Positions 30,201 to 45,200 of a DNA stretch of 64,000 nucleotides are shown piece by piece. Below the pieces are notes generated by a model. The model was given only the letters and a program-made list of their open reading frames with translations. It did not search any database and was not told where the DNA came from. Source of the DNA: Hippopus hippopus (Eukaryota > Mollusca > Bivalvia > Cardiida > Cardiidae); contig OX328096.1 in NCBI GenBank assembly GCA_946811185.2, positions 46,452,252-46,516,251 of the forward strand, written 5' to 3'. The first letter of the stretch is position 1. Each line of letters starts with the position of its first letter. The position numbers and the translations under genes were made by a program.

Positions 30201-33200
30201 TCAGATTATCGAGACTCGAAATTACCGATCTATTTTTGGTGCTATGTAGTAGAGTTTATGCCGGGACTATGTAAATTCCTCAAAAAATATGGGGTTCTCG
30301 AATGTTCAAGATTGGAAATATCGAGATTTACTGTACATAGAATAGTATTACATGGTAAGAAACAAAAGAAGTAGTCTCATTCTATACAAACCTTTGATGA
30401 TCTCCATGGTTACATGTGTATTTATACTTCAGGAGTATGTGATGCAGGATTTGAATTTGATGAAGCAGGCAGTTGCGTTCCTTGTCTCCGTGGTTATTAC
30501 AAGGATAATGACCCTCTCCACCAGTTTGATAATTGTACAAAGTGTGAAGATGGTAAAACTACAGATACCACTGGCTCAACCTCTGTCAGTGATTGTATAT
30601 ATCGTGAGTTAGATATTTTCGTACTTTTGATCGTTGTAATTTTTAGCTTGGCTATTTTTGAAGAAATGTTTAAATGTTTGGGTACTGTCATAACCCTGTT
30701 GTTTACAGACTTGCCATTGTTGTTATAATTATGTATGTATAAATTGTGACATTTTCTCATACATGTATTTCTATTTTTGGAGATGTTTACTTCAAACATT
30801 GGATAGCTGTTACCTATCAAAAATTGAACCCATACTAGAAGGGCAGGCAACTTTTAAGATATTTTTGACACAATTATGCCCCTTTTTCATGCAGAATATT
30901 CATTGAAAAAGCACCTGGGTGTTGGCACCTACATGCTGTGCTCTTGTTTCAATAAAGACAGGTCTACTACCCTTCAAATGCTGAATAGTTAAATAAAGTA
31001 ATTTCAATCATTTATTTAGCCAGCAAAATTGTTCTAAGTCCCTTAATTCTTAATCAGACAACAAAATTTCAAACTGGACAAATTGAAAGCATATGCAGAC
31101 AGTAAATTTAGTTTAAATGATGGCCTTTGTCTCTGAAAGCAGAGAAGACATGGGAAAGGAGAAAATGCTGGTTACCATTTTCTTCTTTTTCCACAATGTC
31201 TTCAAAGGACTTGTCCTTGGTGTTGTTAAAACATGGGACTGTTTGGTAAAGCGTTGTTACTGCTGAAATACTTAAACCAAAGAGATGAATATATACTTTC
31301 AAAAATATCCTGAAATTGCAATAGTTAACAGTTTTTTCATCAAGTAAAAATGTCTTTCACTGGTAGGTTAGTTGTTATTATCAGTATTTATAATAATGTT
31401 ATATCATATTTTAGCCATATGTTTAGTCGGACAAGAAATCCTTGAAGATGATGGTGTTTATGTGTGTGAAGATTGCCCTATAGATTACATTCAGCCATTG
31501 TCAACACCCAGGTTGTCAGATAGCTGTACACCTTGTCCACAAGGCTCTGGTACCAATGCTACAGGCTCCACAGTGTGTATTGGTAAGCTGCTGTTTCAAT
31601 TTTATGAGTTTCATGTCTTACACTATTTTCATGGAAAAGGAAAACCTAGATATAATCTTGTGATAAAAAGCGGAAAAAATAGACATTTTAAATGTTTAGT
31701 TATAGGCTAGGAAAAAGAGTAAATAGAATTTACCAGTTATTGGCATAATGAAAAAGACCAATTCAACCATGTGTATTAACAGTTATTGAAATTAACCTTG
31801 TCAACATGATAGAATAGGCTTTGTGAATGAGGAAGGACAAGGTCATATCTATGTCTGAGAACATTTTAGTTGATTTAATCTATTCAAATGTTTCATATTT
31901 AAATCAAGTTGATGGCACATTTCCTTAAAATTTTTCTGAAGGTTACGGTCCTAAAGCTGCATATTTTGACAACAAGAGACGACACACATATAATATCATG
32001 TAGTGTGCTTGGACTTGAGGTTTCTATACTTTTATAAACAGCATTTTGTGAAGTTGGCTATGAATCCTACCCTGAGTGTACACCTTGTCCTAGAGGTTTG
32101 TATAGAGACAATTTTGGATTAAACAGATTTGGTGGATGCCTACCTTGTACAGATGGTTTTACAACAGATGGTGAAGCAAGTGAAACAGCTATTGCCTGCT
32201 CGATCCGTAAGTTTTTATGGACAGTTTTTTATCATTGTATGGAAAAGTTGTTATAGAAAATCTGTTACTTCTTAGAACAAAAGTTGCTCATTTTCCCACA
32301 ATATATATCTACTGCACAGACATAGAAAAGTTGTGTTTGTTTAGCAACTCTTAGAGTACCAAATAAATCTACAAGACCATTTCAGTTGAGAAACAAGACC
32401 TAAATAATTGCAATCTCATGGTTGCTTTTGTACATTGTGTTACAGCAAAGCAAACAGTGTAGTTCAAAGACGGTCAGTGCATGCTTTGTGCAGTCTGATC
32501 TTGAGTCTGATTTGTGGCAACTATAGTTGTGAAAGGCTCTTAAAGAGTTAATAGGTTTACTCATCACCATTCTAGTTATTTTGATAGCCCACAACATAAA
32601 CTTGAACTCTTGAACAAATTCAGCTGTATGCGCTGAGGGACAAACAGTAGATATGGACCAATGTATTAACTGCTCACTTGACACCTATCAGCCAATAGAT
32701 ATTCCTTATTCTACAACTGAATGTCAGCCTTGCGATGATAACACTGGAACAAGACAAGTGGCTTCTACTGACCCACAGCATTGTGAACGTAAGTATACTG
32801 TAATCTTGGGCCTTTGATTATTCAATAATTAATTATATATGAGTAAGCTGTTTTAGCCCTAGGAAGTAAAACAATATCTCCTGTCTGTATAAAAGGTACA
32901 GATATTCCTATTTCAGTAGAACTTTGGTCAGAATATCTCAATATAGCAGAAGATGTAGATAGGACCACTCTTTCTGTAAGTCTGATCTTGATTTCTTCGT
33001 CTGCAAAAATGCCTTGAACCACCTTGCCATGAAAAGGATTAATTTGAGTTACTGGCTGGAACAGATAAACTTTTGAAAAACATTACTGATGTAGAAGCAA
33101 TAGAATGCTCATACAATAAATGAGAACTTCTCTACTGTTTTAAATTTAAAAACATGGGAATAAAACAGTTATGATGAACCAGCCACTGAGGTTATTTTGA

Positions 33201-36200
33201 ACATGTTCAAAAAGCATGATTGAAGTTTTCTGGTTACCGTATTTTTTTATAATTCTAATGTATTGGTAATTTGAAACGATTTTTTTGTCTTATTCTTATT
33301 CGAATTATTGAATTGCCCTGCTTTTAACCTTGTATTTAAACAATACAGACTTGTGGGTTTTTTGTTTTCTCAAATGTATTAATAGGTTTTTTAGATTATT
33401 TTTTTGTTACTTTTGAACTGATATAGCAAAATTTAGTTGCATTTTTATCAGGTTACTCAAAATAAGTATGTGGACAATAACACTGCTTTAGAGATTACAT
33501 AGATACAGAATCAGTGAGATAATTTAAAAAATAAGAGGAATGAAGGGAAGTGATTTGAGAAAAAGAAATAGATAAAAGGTAATCACACTGATGACATAAG
33601 AATTTTATGTCTTTTATGATTGAACAGGGTACTGTCCATCTGGAGAGGAGCTTGTACTTGAAGAATGCACTGCATGTCCTCGTGGGACATACAAAGATAA
33701 TTCTGTATCACTTATTAGTGACAGATTTGGTCCTTGTATCCCCTGTAACCGTGTAGGGTTCACAACAAATGGTAATGGGACCAAGACAGAAAGTGAATGC
33801 AATATCCGTATGTATGCTTTAAAGTTCTATCATATTTATATACATGTATGTCTTTTGTCCAAAACAACACTGTTCTCTTCTATAGTTGCTTGTGCTGAAA
33901 GCATAGATTAAGATCAGACAGAATGAAACATGTATTCTCGTCTTTTATCTGCAATGTCATGCTTTGTATGATATAATTTCCTTAATTACAGTATATCTGT
34001 TTGTCCTGTATCTCTTATTCTTCTTGGTATTCATCATTTGCTTACTAAATGAGCTTGAGTGAAACAGTGAATTAGGTCAATTTTGGTTGAGGAAAAAGAT
34101 AATTGTTCTCTCAAAAATAATGTTCAAAGTAAACAACCAACAAAACTTTAGAATAATAACAGTTCTTTGTATAGTTTCTGAAGAAAATAATGCCTAATGA
34201 TGTATAGTCTCTGAAGAAAATAATGCCTACTGATGTAGTTCTATTTTGCTGTTACATTGTATTTCTCATTAAAAGGAAACGTTTTTTCTCATTTTTTGTT
34301 TGTGAATATTGTTTACAGTCTTTTTCATATTAGCTTTTCTTGATTTCACTACTATATCAGTTGAGCACTATCAAGAGTTTTTGTGATGCTGATAGAATTA
34401 TGGAAAAGAACAGACATTAAGCAATTGACTTTATTTATTAAATGCTATTGAAACTAAGGTTTGCTTTCACTGTCAGAGAACATGTTAAGCTGTAGAAGGC
34501 CATTCACAACTTTTTTCCTTTGCATACATTGTGGATCAAAATTGCACTGAAGATTACATGCAATCTAGTTTGGGATCTTTACTATCTGATATCTTCAGAT
34601 AGCTTCACCAAAAGGCCACAAAGTGGACTACTGCTGAAAATATCCAAGTTTGTTTTTTTGACACTCCTAACTTTAAATCAGGGATTAATGCGTCTTTTTC
34701 TACAGGCATGAAAACTTATGATTTAAAATAAGGTAAAATGTTATGGATATGCCTGGTAATCATCATGCTGTTTTCAGCTGTATGCAAAGCTGGTGAGTAT
34801 ATCAACCAGCTTGCCTGTGCTGAATGCCCAGTTGACACGTACCAGCCTGTAGACATGCCCACTCTGGAGACCAAATGTCTAGACTGTGATGAGGATACTG
34901 GAACAGAAGGCCAAGGAACAGAGGACAAATCTCAATGTCTTGGTAAAATTGATTGGATTATCTTTACAAGCAATGAAAACTTTCCTTAACCCTTTACCAC
35001 ATAATCCCAACTTTTAACAACCCTAAAGAAGAAGACTTTTGAAAACATTGGGGTAAAAGGAGAAAATGCTGCCCACCAGCATTTTGTCCTATTGCCCCGA
35101 TGTTTTCTACGGTTTCACCAACAAATTTCAATATTTGATTCATTTTTATTTTGTGGTCTGCAAATGCTTTCAATCTGGAAAAGTCTAAAACTTTGTCATT
35201 TGGTAAAGAGTTAGTGATGATTTTGAATATTCTTTTTCTTAAAGGGGGGGGGGGGTGTATTTTTTTAAATACCTTCCTTGAGTTATATACAAACTTACTT
35301 AACTCTTACCATGCAGATGCCTTTTGTGAATTTTCATTTTTCTTGCCATTGATTTTTATGTGCTTTTTCTTAGTTAATTTTGAAATTACACATAAGATAT
35401 AATGTTAAAGATCAGCTGTTTTAACTGACATGTTTGATCTTTCCCTTTTAATAGGATTGCTGATCAACTACAAGTTTGTTACTGAAGTCATTGTCAGTAT
35501 TTTGGAGCTTGAAACACTCATTTTGACTAGTAATTGCACAAAGACCATTTCATGAGTCACCTTTGACTTTAGAAACTTCTTTTTAACTCTTTCGCTACTG
35601 AATAAATAAATTACATTTTCTCAATGGCTAGAATTACATTTTTCCTGCAAGATCAAGAGACAGTTTGTCCATAATCTAGAATATAGCAGTGGACAGTGGA
35701 GTCTGATCTTGATCTACATTATTCACCAAAGCTTCTGGTGTCATCTATGGTATGGGAAGAGTTAACTTGACATACATCTTTGCAATTTTTAGTTTCCTTA
35801 TATAGGAGACATAGGAGGTCTCTTTCAAATGGAGTAGTGTTTTGACTAAATGAGGTATTATTTCTGTAGTTCTGTGTGGTGCTGGTCAGTATTTCAATGA
35901 AACAGCAAGTCAGTGTGAACTTTGTGCACAGAAGACATACAAGACCAGTGATCAAAGGTTCGGGACATGTCGGCTTTGTCCTACATTGTACACAACAGAA
36001 GGACTAGGAGCAACATCAGAACTAAACTGCACTATTCGTAAGAAAATCTGCAGACTTTGCCAATCATTTTCTTTTCTGTTCAATAATGATAGCTGAATTA
36101 CAGCAAAACATTATTCTTTGATAGAAGAAAAGATTAGTTGTTCATAAAGAATGGTTGATTCTATTGTAAGATCCTTTATGAGGAAAAGGCTTGTTTCAGA

Positions 36201-39200
36201 TGAATAAAAAATGATTAATTTCTGTTGTAATGAATGTGTTTTAAATCTTTGCCAAATGAGAAATGTAGACTAGTCCAAATGAAGATTTCTGAAGGGTAGA
36301 AAACATTGTGGGAAAGAGAGAAAATGCTGGTTACCAGCATTTTCTCCATTTCCCACAATGTTTTCAAAAGCTTTCTTTATCTGGGTATTTCGAAGTTGGT
36401 ATGGTGTGGGAAAGGGTTAAAAGGGCAGAACTCCTTCATGTTAACTTGTGTTATAACTCATTCAAAAGCTCCAAGAACTGTCACTTGTGGAACAATAAAG
36501 GAGTTTTTGTTTTGAAATTGAGTTCTGGATGAGACACTTTGTTGCATTTACATGCATATAGAGTAACTGCTTTTGATTTGAAAGATGTTTTCATGCTATC
36601 TATATTGTTAATCCTTCAAAAGACAAATATGAAAAGCTCTGAGAAATTTGCATACTATGCCCAAATAATTTTTTTGTCATTTTGTTGTTGAAAACTCTCC
36701 ATTTTGGACCTATATTAGTACCTATGACAAATAGAATATCCATTGATCACTTCACATCATTAAGATAACCAATGATAATCATGAGGATGAGCAATAGATA
36801 TCTGTTTTTATGCTAGGTGATTGCTCTGCTGGCACATACATATCTGGAGACAGCTGTCTAATGTGTCCACTGGGAACATACCAAGACCTTCCTCTTCAGA
36901 CCGAGTGCAAGTTATGTGGACAAGATAAAAATACCACCACAACTGGTGCTGTGTCAGAACAACAGTGCACATGTAAGTTTCCATCTTTTTCTGTCCTTTG
37001 AATGTATTGCTCAATAAGGATTCAGGGTATCAAGCACAACTGTAGATGTCACTGTTTAGAACATTTAAACCAACCTTGAACCTACAATGTCAAAAATCTT
37101 TTTGGTCAGTCTGGCTAAAACCAGTTCGCAATAAATCTCTCTGTATTGTCTCACTGTTAATTGATAAGGAAAAAGTATGATCCAAGCCCAAATCTAGATA
37201 AAGACTTATCTTTTATAAAATTCCATAGACTTACAGAATGAGAATCTGTTAAATTCTTCTTATAGGAAAAAAATTGGTTACCTTCCTCTACAGCTAATCA
37301 GAATTCCTGCTATAATATTCACCAAGCAAAGGGGCATTTCCGTCAAGTGCTTCTCATCAGTGATATATTCAAACTACTGCATGCATGAACAATCAAGATT
37401 TACTTGATTCACTTGTTTCACCCTTAACAAAACAATCCAAAGTTTTTAAAACCTTGAGGAAGAGGGCTTTTGAAAATGTTGTGGGGAAAGGAGGAAATGC
37501 TGGTTACCAGCATTTTCTCCTTTTCCCACAATTTTTTCTACCTGTTCAAAGACAATTTCCAAAATTTAAGCTACATTTTATGTATTGTCTGCATATGCTT
37601 TCTATACGGACCAGTCTAAAATTTTGTCATCTGGTACAGAATTAAATATACATGTATAATATTTCATGAATGTTACAGTATACTGTGGGGCAGGTCTCAG
37701 CAGCTCTTCTGGGGAATGTGCACCATGTGCTCTGGGAACATTTAAACTTGCTGCAGGATTTGGAGAGTGCATTGACTGCCCACCAAATACAAGATCAAAT
37801 GATCAGAGGACACAGTGTGAAGGTAAGAATTATTAACCTTTAGAACTATAGCTAAAGTTCCTCAACTTCTGGCCTTAAGTTTTTGTCTGATAGTGGGTAA
37901 AAATATTTGAGCCATGCTCTGGCAAAAAGGGGGTTTAATGAATCTCTGTGATGTGTTATATCCAGCTAGTCATCACATAATTAGTGATCCGTAAAATCCA
38001 TTTAGTCTAACAATCAACTGGGTCCGGAGGTAGAAGGGTCCCTAGACATGCAAAAAATTTACAAATAACAAGAAAGTTTTGACTTCTGTCAGCGAGTATG
38101 GATTGCTTAGACTGACACAGGTCGATACTTTTTGCAGATGCATTGAGTCCTCTGTTCTCAGAGCATAGCTCATTTCTTATAGTCAAATTCACACGTTGAA
38201 AGGAGGAATACTGTAGACCAGCTCATTTAACTTATCAGTAAGCTGTTATATTATATTTCATGTGTCTATTTTTAGAAATGTTATGGGTAAAGAAATGTCG
38301 TAATTTAAGCTGGGGGGAATTATTTCCCCGTCACAGTGAATATTTTCCTCCTGCCGAAAATCTGGATCTACTTTTTTAAGTTTTTTAAGTTTTTAAGTTT
38401 TAAAAGTGGCATTCGTTGACAAAATAATCAGAGGAAATATAGTATATAATTTATTTCATCAGCTTGTGGTTAATATGGGGAAATATTTGCCTCAAAAGGG
38501 AAAGGTCCGCGAAAATAACTCGTGCCTTACGGCACTTGTTATTTTCGCATACCTTTCCCTTTTTCGGCAAATATTTCCCCATATTAACCACAAGCTGATG
38601 AAATAAACTCTATTTCTTCCCTGTGTCACAAGCTAAATAACCTCTGAATTTGTAAAACAAGTCTGTAAAGTAATGAGTTAAGTTTTTAACCCTATACTAA
38701 ACAATTGGATATATAAAAACCCCTTGAGGAAGGTTTTTAAAATTATTGTGGGAAGAGGAGAAAATGCTGGTTACCAGTGTTATCACTATTTCCTACCATG
38801 TTTTCTATCCTTTCAAGGACATCTCTCATTGTAGCCACATGAAAATGCTTTGATCATTGATGAGTCTAAAATTTTGTCATTTGATAGAGAGTTTATGTGC
38901 CTTTGAATCAATTATTAAACTCGTTACCACCTATCACAACTTTGGACTCAACCAAATTAAAAACATTAGCAGATAGTAGCTGGGATGATTTTTGTCTTTG
39001 ATAGGGTAGAAAACATTGCGGGAAAAGGAGAAAATGCTGGTTACCAGCATTTTCTTTTCCTGCAATGTTTTCAAAAGCTTTCTTCTTCATGCTTGTTAAA
39101 ATTTAGGACTGAGTGGTAAAGAGTTAAGTATTTTTTTATTGAATGGTGATATAATCAGGTTACATGTGTTCTTGTTTTCTGCAGTATTCTGTGATCCTGG

Positions 39201-42200
39201 CAGTTATTTCACAACTGGATCTGAATGTGAGCTTTGTCCTGTAAGACAGTACAAGAATGTTTCTGGTAATACAGACTGTCTTGACTGTCCTGATGGCTTT
39301 ACTACTGATGGTTTAGGTCAAACAGAGTGCACTGAACGTAAGCTGTATTCACATCTTCTTAACCCTACTGAAACAAATTTGCAGATTACTCTATAAAGAT
39401 CCTTATGAAATTGAAATGACTGACATCATGAAGTTAAGTAGATGATTGCATATGATTATGTTGTGGGGAAGATATGTCGTGTTGCCATTAATTTCTCTTT
39501 TCGTATTGATGTTTTTAATCCTTTACTGCACAATCCCAAGATTTAATGATCCAGAGAGAGAGAGCTTTTTAAAACATTGTGGGAAAAGGAGAAAATGCTG
39601 GTTACCAGTATTTTCTCCTTTTCGCACAACGTTTTCTACCCTTCCAAAAAGAAGTTTCAATTTTTAGTCACATTTATTGTCATCTGCAAATGCTTTCAGT
39701 TGGACAGTCTTAAAATTTTGTTATTTGGTAAAGAGTTAAAAATGGTCTGCTGCAAAAAGAAAAAGCAAGTTGGCTCTAGGAAGTATAAATGAGTTAAATG
39801 AGAAACTTCTTACATGCAAGGTAAATTTTTTATGAAAGACATCAAGCATAATTTTCAGAGTGTTGCTTGATGCTTGCAAACAATCACTTATACACTGTAA
39901 ATTTTACATTAGGAAAAAGATTTAAAAGATATTTAAAAATGAAATAATAAGAAAGCCAAACTGCTTACAGAATGCTTTTGAATAAGCCATTTCAATTTTG
40001 TGAATCTGTTATTTATGATAGATCATGGTGCATGTATAAGAAAAAATGCCAGCTTCTTATAAAAGAGGTTCTTGATTCAGAATCACTTGATAAACAATGT
40101 CAGCTGTTGGAGTATCCACATCTTGAGTAATTGTGAGATTTCAAAGAAGCAGTCACTGAGATTGACTAGCAGTTAGAGCACTAAATAAATCAAATGTTCT
40201 GCTTTAGACTTGGAAAAAAAGACCACAACATTGCAATATCAAGGATGGGTTTGCCAACAATTTTTACAAAATAATGGAATTATAGGCTGATCTTAATCCA
40301 CACTATCTGCAAAAGGCAGCCTCAGTGTTATTAGAGTTAATAGAGCTTGATGTTTCATATATGGTACAACATTTGCTCACAAATACTACTTTATCTCCCC
40401 CCCCCCCCCCCCCATCCCCACTAATGTTGAAAACTTTATGGGGGGGGGTGCAAAAATTGGTCAAAATCTATTTTTCAGTCATTTGAACTGAAATATATTT
40501 TTTGTTTCATTATAATAAATAGTGTTCTGTGTGCCTGGGAAGTATCTATTGGATGGAGCCTGTGTTGATTGCCCTATTGGAAGTTATAAAACCAGTCATG
40601 GTAACGAGCCTTGTACCCCATGTACTGTTAACACAACAGCTGATGTGGGTGCTATATCTCCATCGGAATGCAGCATTGGTAAGGAACTTATCTTTGTTTT
40701 CATTACTGTGTAAAATTCTCTTGTTTTAGGTCATCTTAACATTTTATTTATAGGGTGAGTTTTTTTTATTGGACACTATCTGTCTGTCATCCATGTTTTA
40801 TGATGATTTCTGAGGAAGTGCAGGACCATGTTAACTTCACCACACAAGAAAAATATAGACCTGTCCAAAATGAAAGCATTTGCAGACGACAATTTAAATG
40901 TGGCTCATAATGATGGAATTTATCTTTGATCAGGAAGAAAACAGTGTGGAAAAAGGAGAAAATGCTGGTGACCAGCATTTTCTCCTTTTCCCTTAATGTT
41001 TTCAAAAGGCTTCTTTTTCAGGATTGTTTAATCTCCGGATTGTGTGGTAAAGGGTTAAGCTAAATTTATTTCTTCACTGCAGCATATATATATTATTAAT
41101 GGCATTATATTGAAATTAATCAAATGATGTACCTGGGATTGTATATTTTATTCAGATATTAAAGGTAGAACAAGATCTATGGAAATAACTTAAATAAAAG
41201 TTTTGAAAATGTACAGTAAATATACATGTATTAGTTTAACTTGTTAAGCTGATTTAATTTTGTAAGTATGGCTGAAGTAAGTCCTTTTTTTTATTCATTA
41301 CATTGACAGTTGTGTGTGACCCAGGAAGCTTCCGCAATGTAGACATGAATACCTGTATAGAGTGTTCAGTGAATACTTTCCAGAATGAAAGTGGTCAGAC
41401 AGTCTGTCTGCTATGTCCAGATGGTAAAATAACTCTGGTACCTGGCATTGATTCTGAGTCACTGTGCAAAGGTCAGAATTACAGGTTGAATTTTGTATTT
41501 ATTGTATTTCATTTTTGCTTAGCAAATGTTAATACAGCGCTTAACTCTATTCCAAACAGTCCCATTTTTTCATGACTCTCCTGGGAGGGGGTGGGGTTTG
41601 AAAAGATTGTAGGGAAAGGAGGAAATGCTGGTTACCAGCATTTCCTCCTTTTCCAACAGTGTTTTCTACCCTTTCAGATAAAAATCTCATCATTAATTTG
41701 AGCCACATTTGGTTTGTCAATTGCAAATGCTTTTGATATGGACAAGCTGCAAATTTTGTTGCTTGGGCAAGGGTTAGGCAAACTAACATTAGTTATGAAG
41801 TGAAAACAAACCATTAGATTATTTCCAGTATCAACATGGAGGAAAGGAGTGTCTTCAGTTGATTTTAAGGAGAGATCATGTCTCAGTACATGTAGTTCTG
41901 GGTAGGAGGAATCAAAGAATATATTCTAACATGACACATGAATTCAGCTCTATAGACAAAGTGCAACGAAAGCGTGGTAAAATCGACATCATTCTATATG
42001 ATCATTCTATATGAAGTGACGCCATTCCATTTTAAGCAAGTTGCTTGTGGCTTTTCCATATCTCCATCCTCCGATATTTTATCAGTGAAAGTCCTTTGAC
42101 ATAAACAAATCGTCGTTTTCCACTACTCGACCAATGAGGAAGGAAAAACTCAAGAATTTGCCAATTTTAACTGTTTTTGATAAAACTTGACAATGATGGA

Positions 42201-45200
42201 ACTATTTGAAATGTTACCAGTAAACATATATAAATCAGGTGTTTTTTCATGGTGAACGTTAGTTCAAAATTGGCTAGTGTTGCATTGGTGGTGGGATTGG
42301 GAGTGGGTGGAGTAATATTCAGAGCATTTGAAGGGACTGCGACTCCAGTGCTTGATGATACATTCATTCTTCTTTGTCACTTCAAAGGGAATAAATATAA
42401 TAGTAGAACGGTAGGGTTTTTTTATGTTATGTTTGATGCCTAAAGGCTTGGTCAGACCGGCTAACGGATATGTAACGGGGGGGAAACGGACAAAAACATG
42501 CAGAATTTGGTTATCCGGTGACAAAATTCATCTCCTCTGCCGCTCGAGGCTCACGCGATCGGTGTGTGGAGCGAGGAAGCCACACAATGACCGCACGAAT
42601 ACCGCACATGTAACGGAAAAAAACGCACGTTTAACGGATATGTACAGGATAATAAACGGTCTATTAACGGATATCACCGTACAAGTAAGGGACTTGTACC
42701 GGATAAAACGGAAGTGCAACGCATGAGAACCGGACAAAACATACGATGAACGGAAATGTACCGAACATTAACGTACGAGGAACGTACTGGTCACGTGACA
42801 TGCCGAGGGTATAAATTGTCAGATGCATCCAAAGTCTATCATTTGCATGTCTCTGTCCGTTTTGTCCGGTGGAAAGTTTTGAACATGCTCAAAACTTCCC
42901 ACCGGACGGAACGGACATCGCCGGACATCGCCGGACAAGTAGCGGATTCACCGGATAAGAAACGAACATAAAACGGATACGAACGGACACGAACGGATGA
43001 AATGATTTTTTATGCGTTACTCGTCCGTTAGCTTGGTGTGACCAAGGCTTAAGGTTTTATTGAAATTTGATTCTTTTTGTATTTACCAACCGGGCAGTGG
43101 GGTTTTGGTTTGGTTAGAAATCGGAACAGCCATGGTTTATTCAAGGCAATATTGTCTGCATCCGCTCTTATACACTAAGTTTGAACTTTATTTCCTTTGA
43201 TAAAGAGTTGGTCATGTTAGATTTGAAATAATCTTCTTTCTATCTTGGTTTATCGTTCAATAAACCACATTGTGAGTTATGAGGCGCAATGAATAAACCA
43301 CTTGGGCTATTGCCGTCGTGGATTATTTATTGTACCTCATAACTCACAACTGTAGTTTATTGAATGATAAACCACGATAGAAAGACGATTATTTCTTAAT
43401 TATAAGCATAACAAAATTTATTCCATTAGCTGTATTTTAATGACTTTTGAACACTATTTCTTTCTTTACAAATGGTGACTTAAATGTCTTTTATGGATAC
43501 CAAAGATTAAGATCAGACTACATAACTGTATGTCTTTTGTGAATGCAATAGATCAAAGATGAGACTGCAAAGAATGTGCAGCTGAAGCTTTGATCTGCAT
43601 GGACTGTTACCTGATACAAAACACTAATCAGAATTGTCTTCAGCTGCAGTTGAAACTCTACTTATAAACCTCAGAAAAAGTCGAGTTTATTCAGATGGCA
43701 TTGTAAGCGTAAGTCTTGAATTTGACTGTTTTTCAGATGAATGTAAAGCTGGAAGCCAGTACAATAGTGTATTGGATGCCTGTGAACAATGTGACCTTGG
43801 TACATTCAAGGACACAGAGGGTAACATAGAACAGTGTCAGCCATGTCCTAGTGGCAATACAACTATAGGCACAGGATCCATCTCATCAGCTAATTGTAGC
43901 ATTGGTGAGATATAAGTTTTGTATTGTGTAGTGTTGAAACCTGGTGAGATGAAATTTCTGCATTTTTAGCTCGGCTATTTTCGAGAAAAGGTTGAGGTAT
44001 TGTGGTAGCCCTGGAGTCGTCTGCATCATCGTCATGCAAAAAAATTTGACATTTTATGATATCTCTGTCATTACTGAAGATATTGACTTCAAACTTGGAC
44101 AAGTTTTTCACATCGTAAGGGGAACTCATACAACACTTGCAGGTAACTATCAAAATATCTTTGATACAGTTATGCCCATTTTTTTATTTAGAATTTTCAC
44201 TGAAAATCAAGCACTTACAGCCGTGCCTTGGCACCCGCATGTGGTGCTCTTATTTTTTTTGGATGTGACAACATGTCATGGTTTAGTGATGAAACCTATT
44301 GACTCTGATTAAATGTTATGTAGTTCAGATTATCATGGCTCTTTGCATGTACCCCAAATCCTTAGAAAATTGACTCTACCGCAGGACAAGATGGTAGACT
44401 TTTCATTACTGAAAGTATTTGCAGACAACAAACTGAGTGTGGCTCCAATAATGAAATTTGTCTTTGAAAGGGAAGAAAACCTTGTGGGAAAAGGGGAAAA
44501 TGCTGGTTACCAGTGTTTTTTTCTTTTTTCAACAATGTTTTCAATTGCCCTCTTCTATAGGGTCATTATAATTGGGGATTGTATTGTAAAGTGTTAAAGA
44601 AATGATATAGACATTTTCAGGGCTGTTAGCACTTATCTCCTACCCTTGGAGCATTGATTCTTTATCAGATGACAAGATTTTAGTCCTGTCCAAAATAAAA
44701 GCACTTGCAGATGACAAATGTGTCTTTCAAAGAAATAGAAAACATTCAAGAAAAAGGAGAAAATGATGATTTTTTTCTGCTTTGTAAACAATGGTTTTGA
44801 AATAGCTTCTTCGTTAGGGGCATTGAAACTTGGAATTGTGTGGTAGAGGATTAACTGGATTTAGTGCAGACAGATAGTCAAATGTATTGTACAAAGTGTC
44901 CTTTGTAAATTTCAGTGATATGTGAACCAGGAACCTTCCGGGCACCTGGATCAGAGGCATGCCAAGACTGTGAAATTGGTTATTACCAGCCCAGTCCAGA
45001 CCAGACATCGTGTATACCATGTCCTCAAGGTCAGACCAATGACAGACTTGGAGAGACAGATGCCAGTAGCTGCAGAGGTATAAATACTGAGTGGAAAATT
45101 TTGTTGGCCACTTTACAAAGATGTTGTTTACTAGCTACTTGTTCAGGATTTTAAACATTGGACGGCTAAATACATGTAGAGGAAATGGAAATTTTCAGTT

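Larger units (their letters stand above)
32789..34777. other. Introns around exon 34, mostly unannotated
   Basis: Outside exon 34 (33628-33807) and the short duplication at 34158 I recognise no repeats, RNA genes or coding segments. AT-rich with poly-T tracts. Confidence 0.55.

Noticed and set aside
42424..42726. 100-residue open frame
   Set aside because: Lies inside the CGGA-rich repeat element. Composition comes from the pentamers and no domain is seen.
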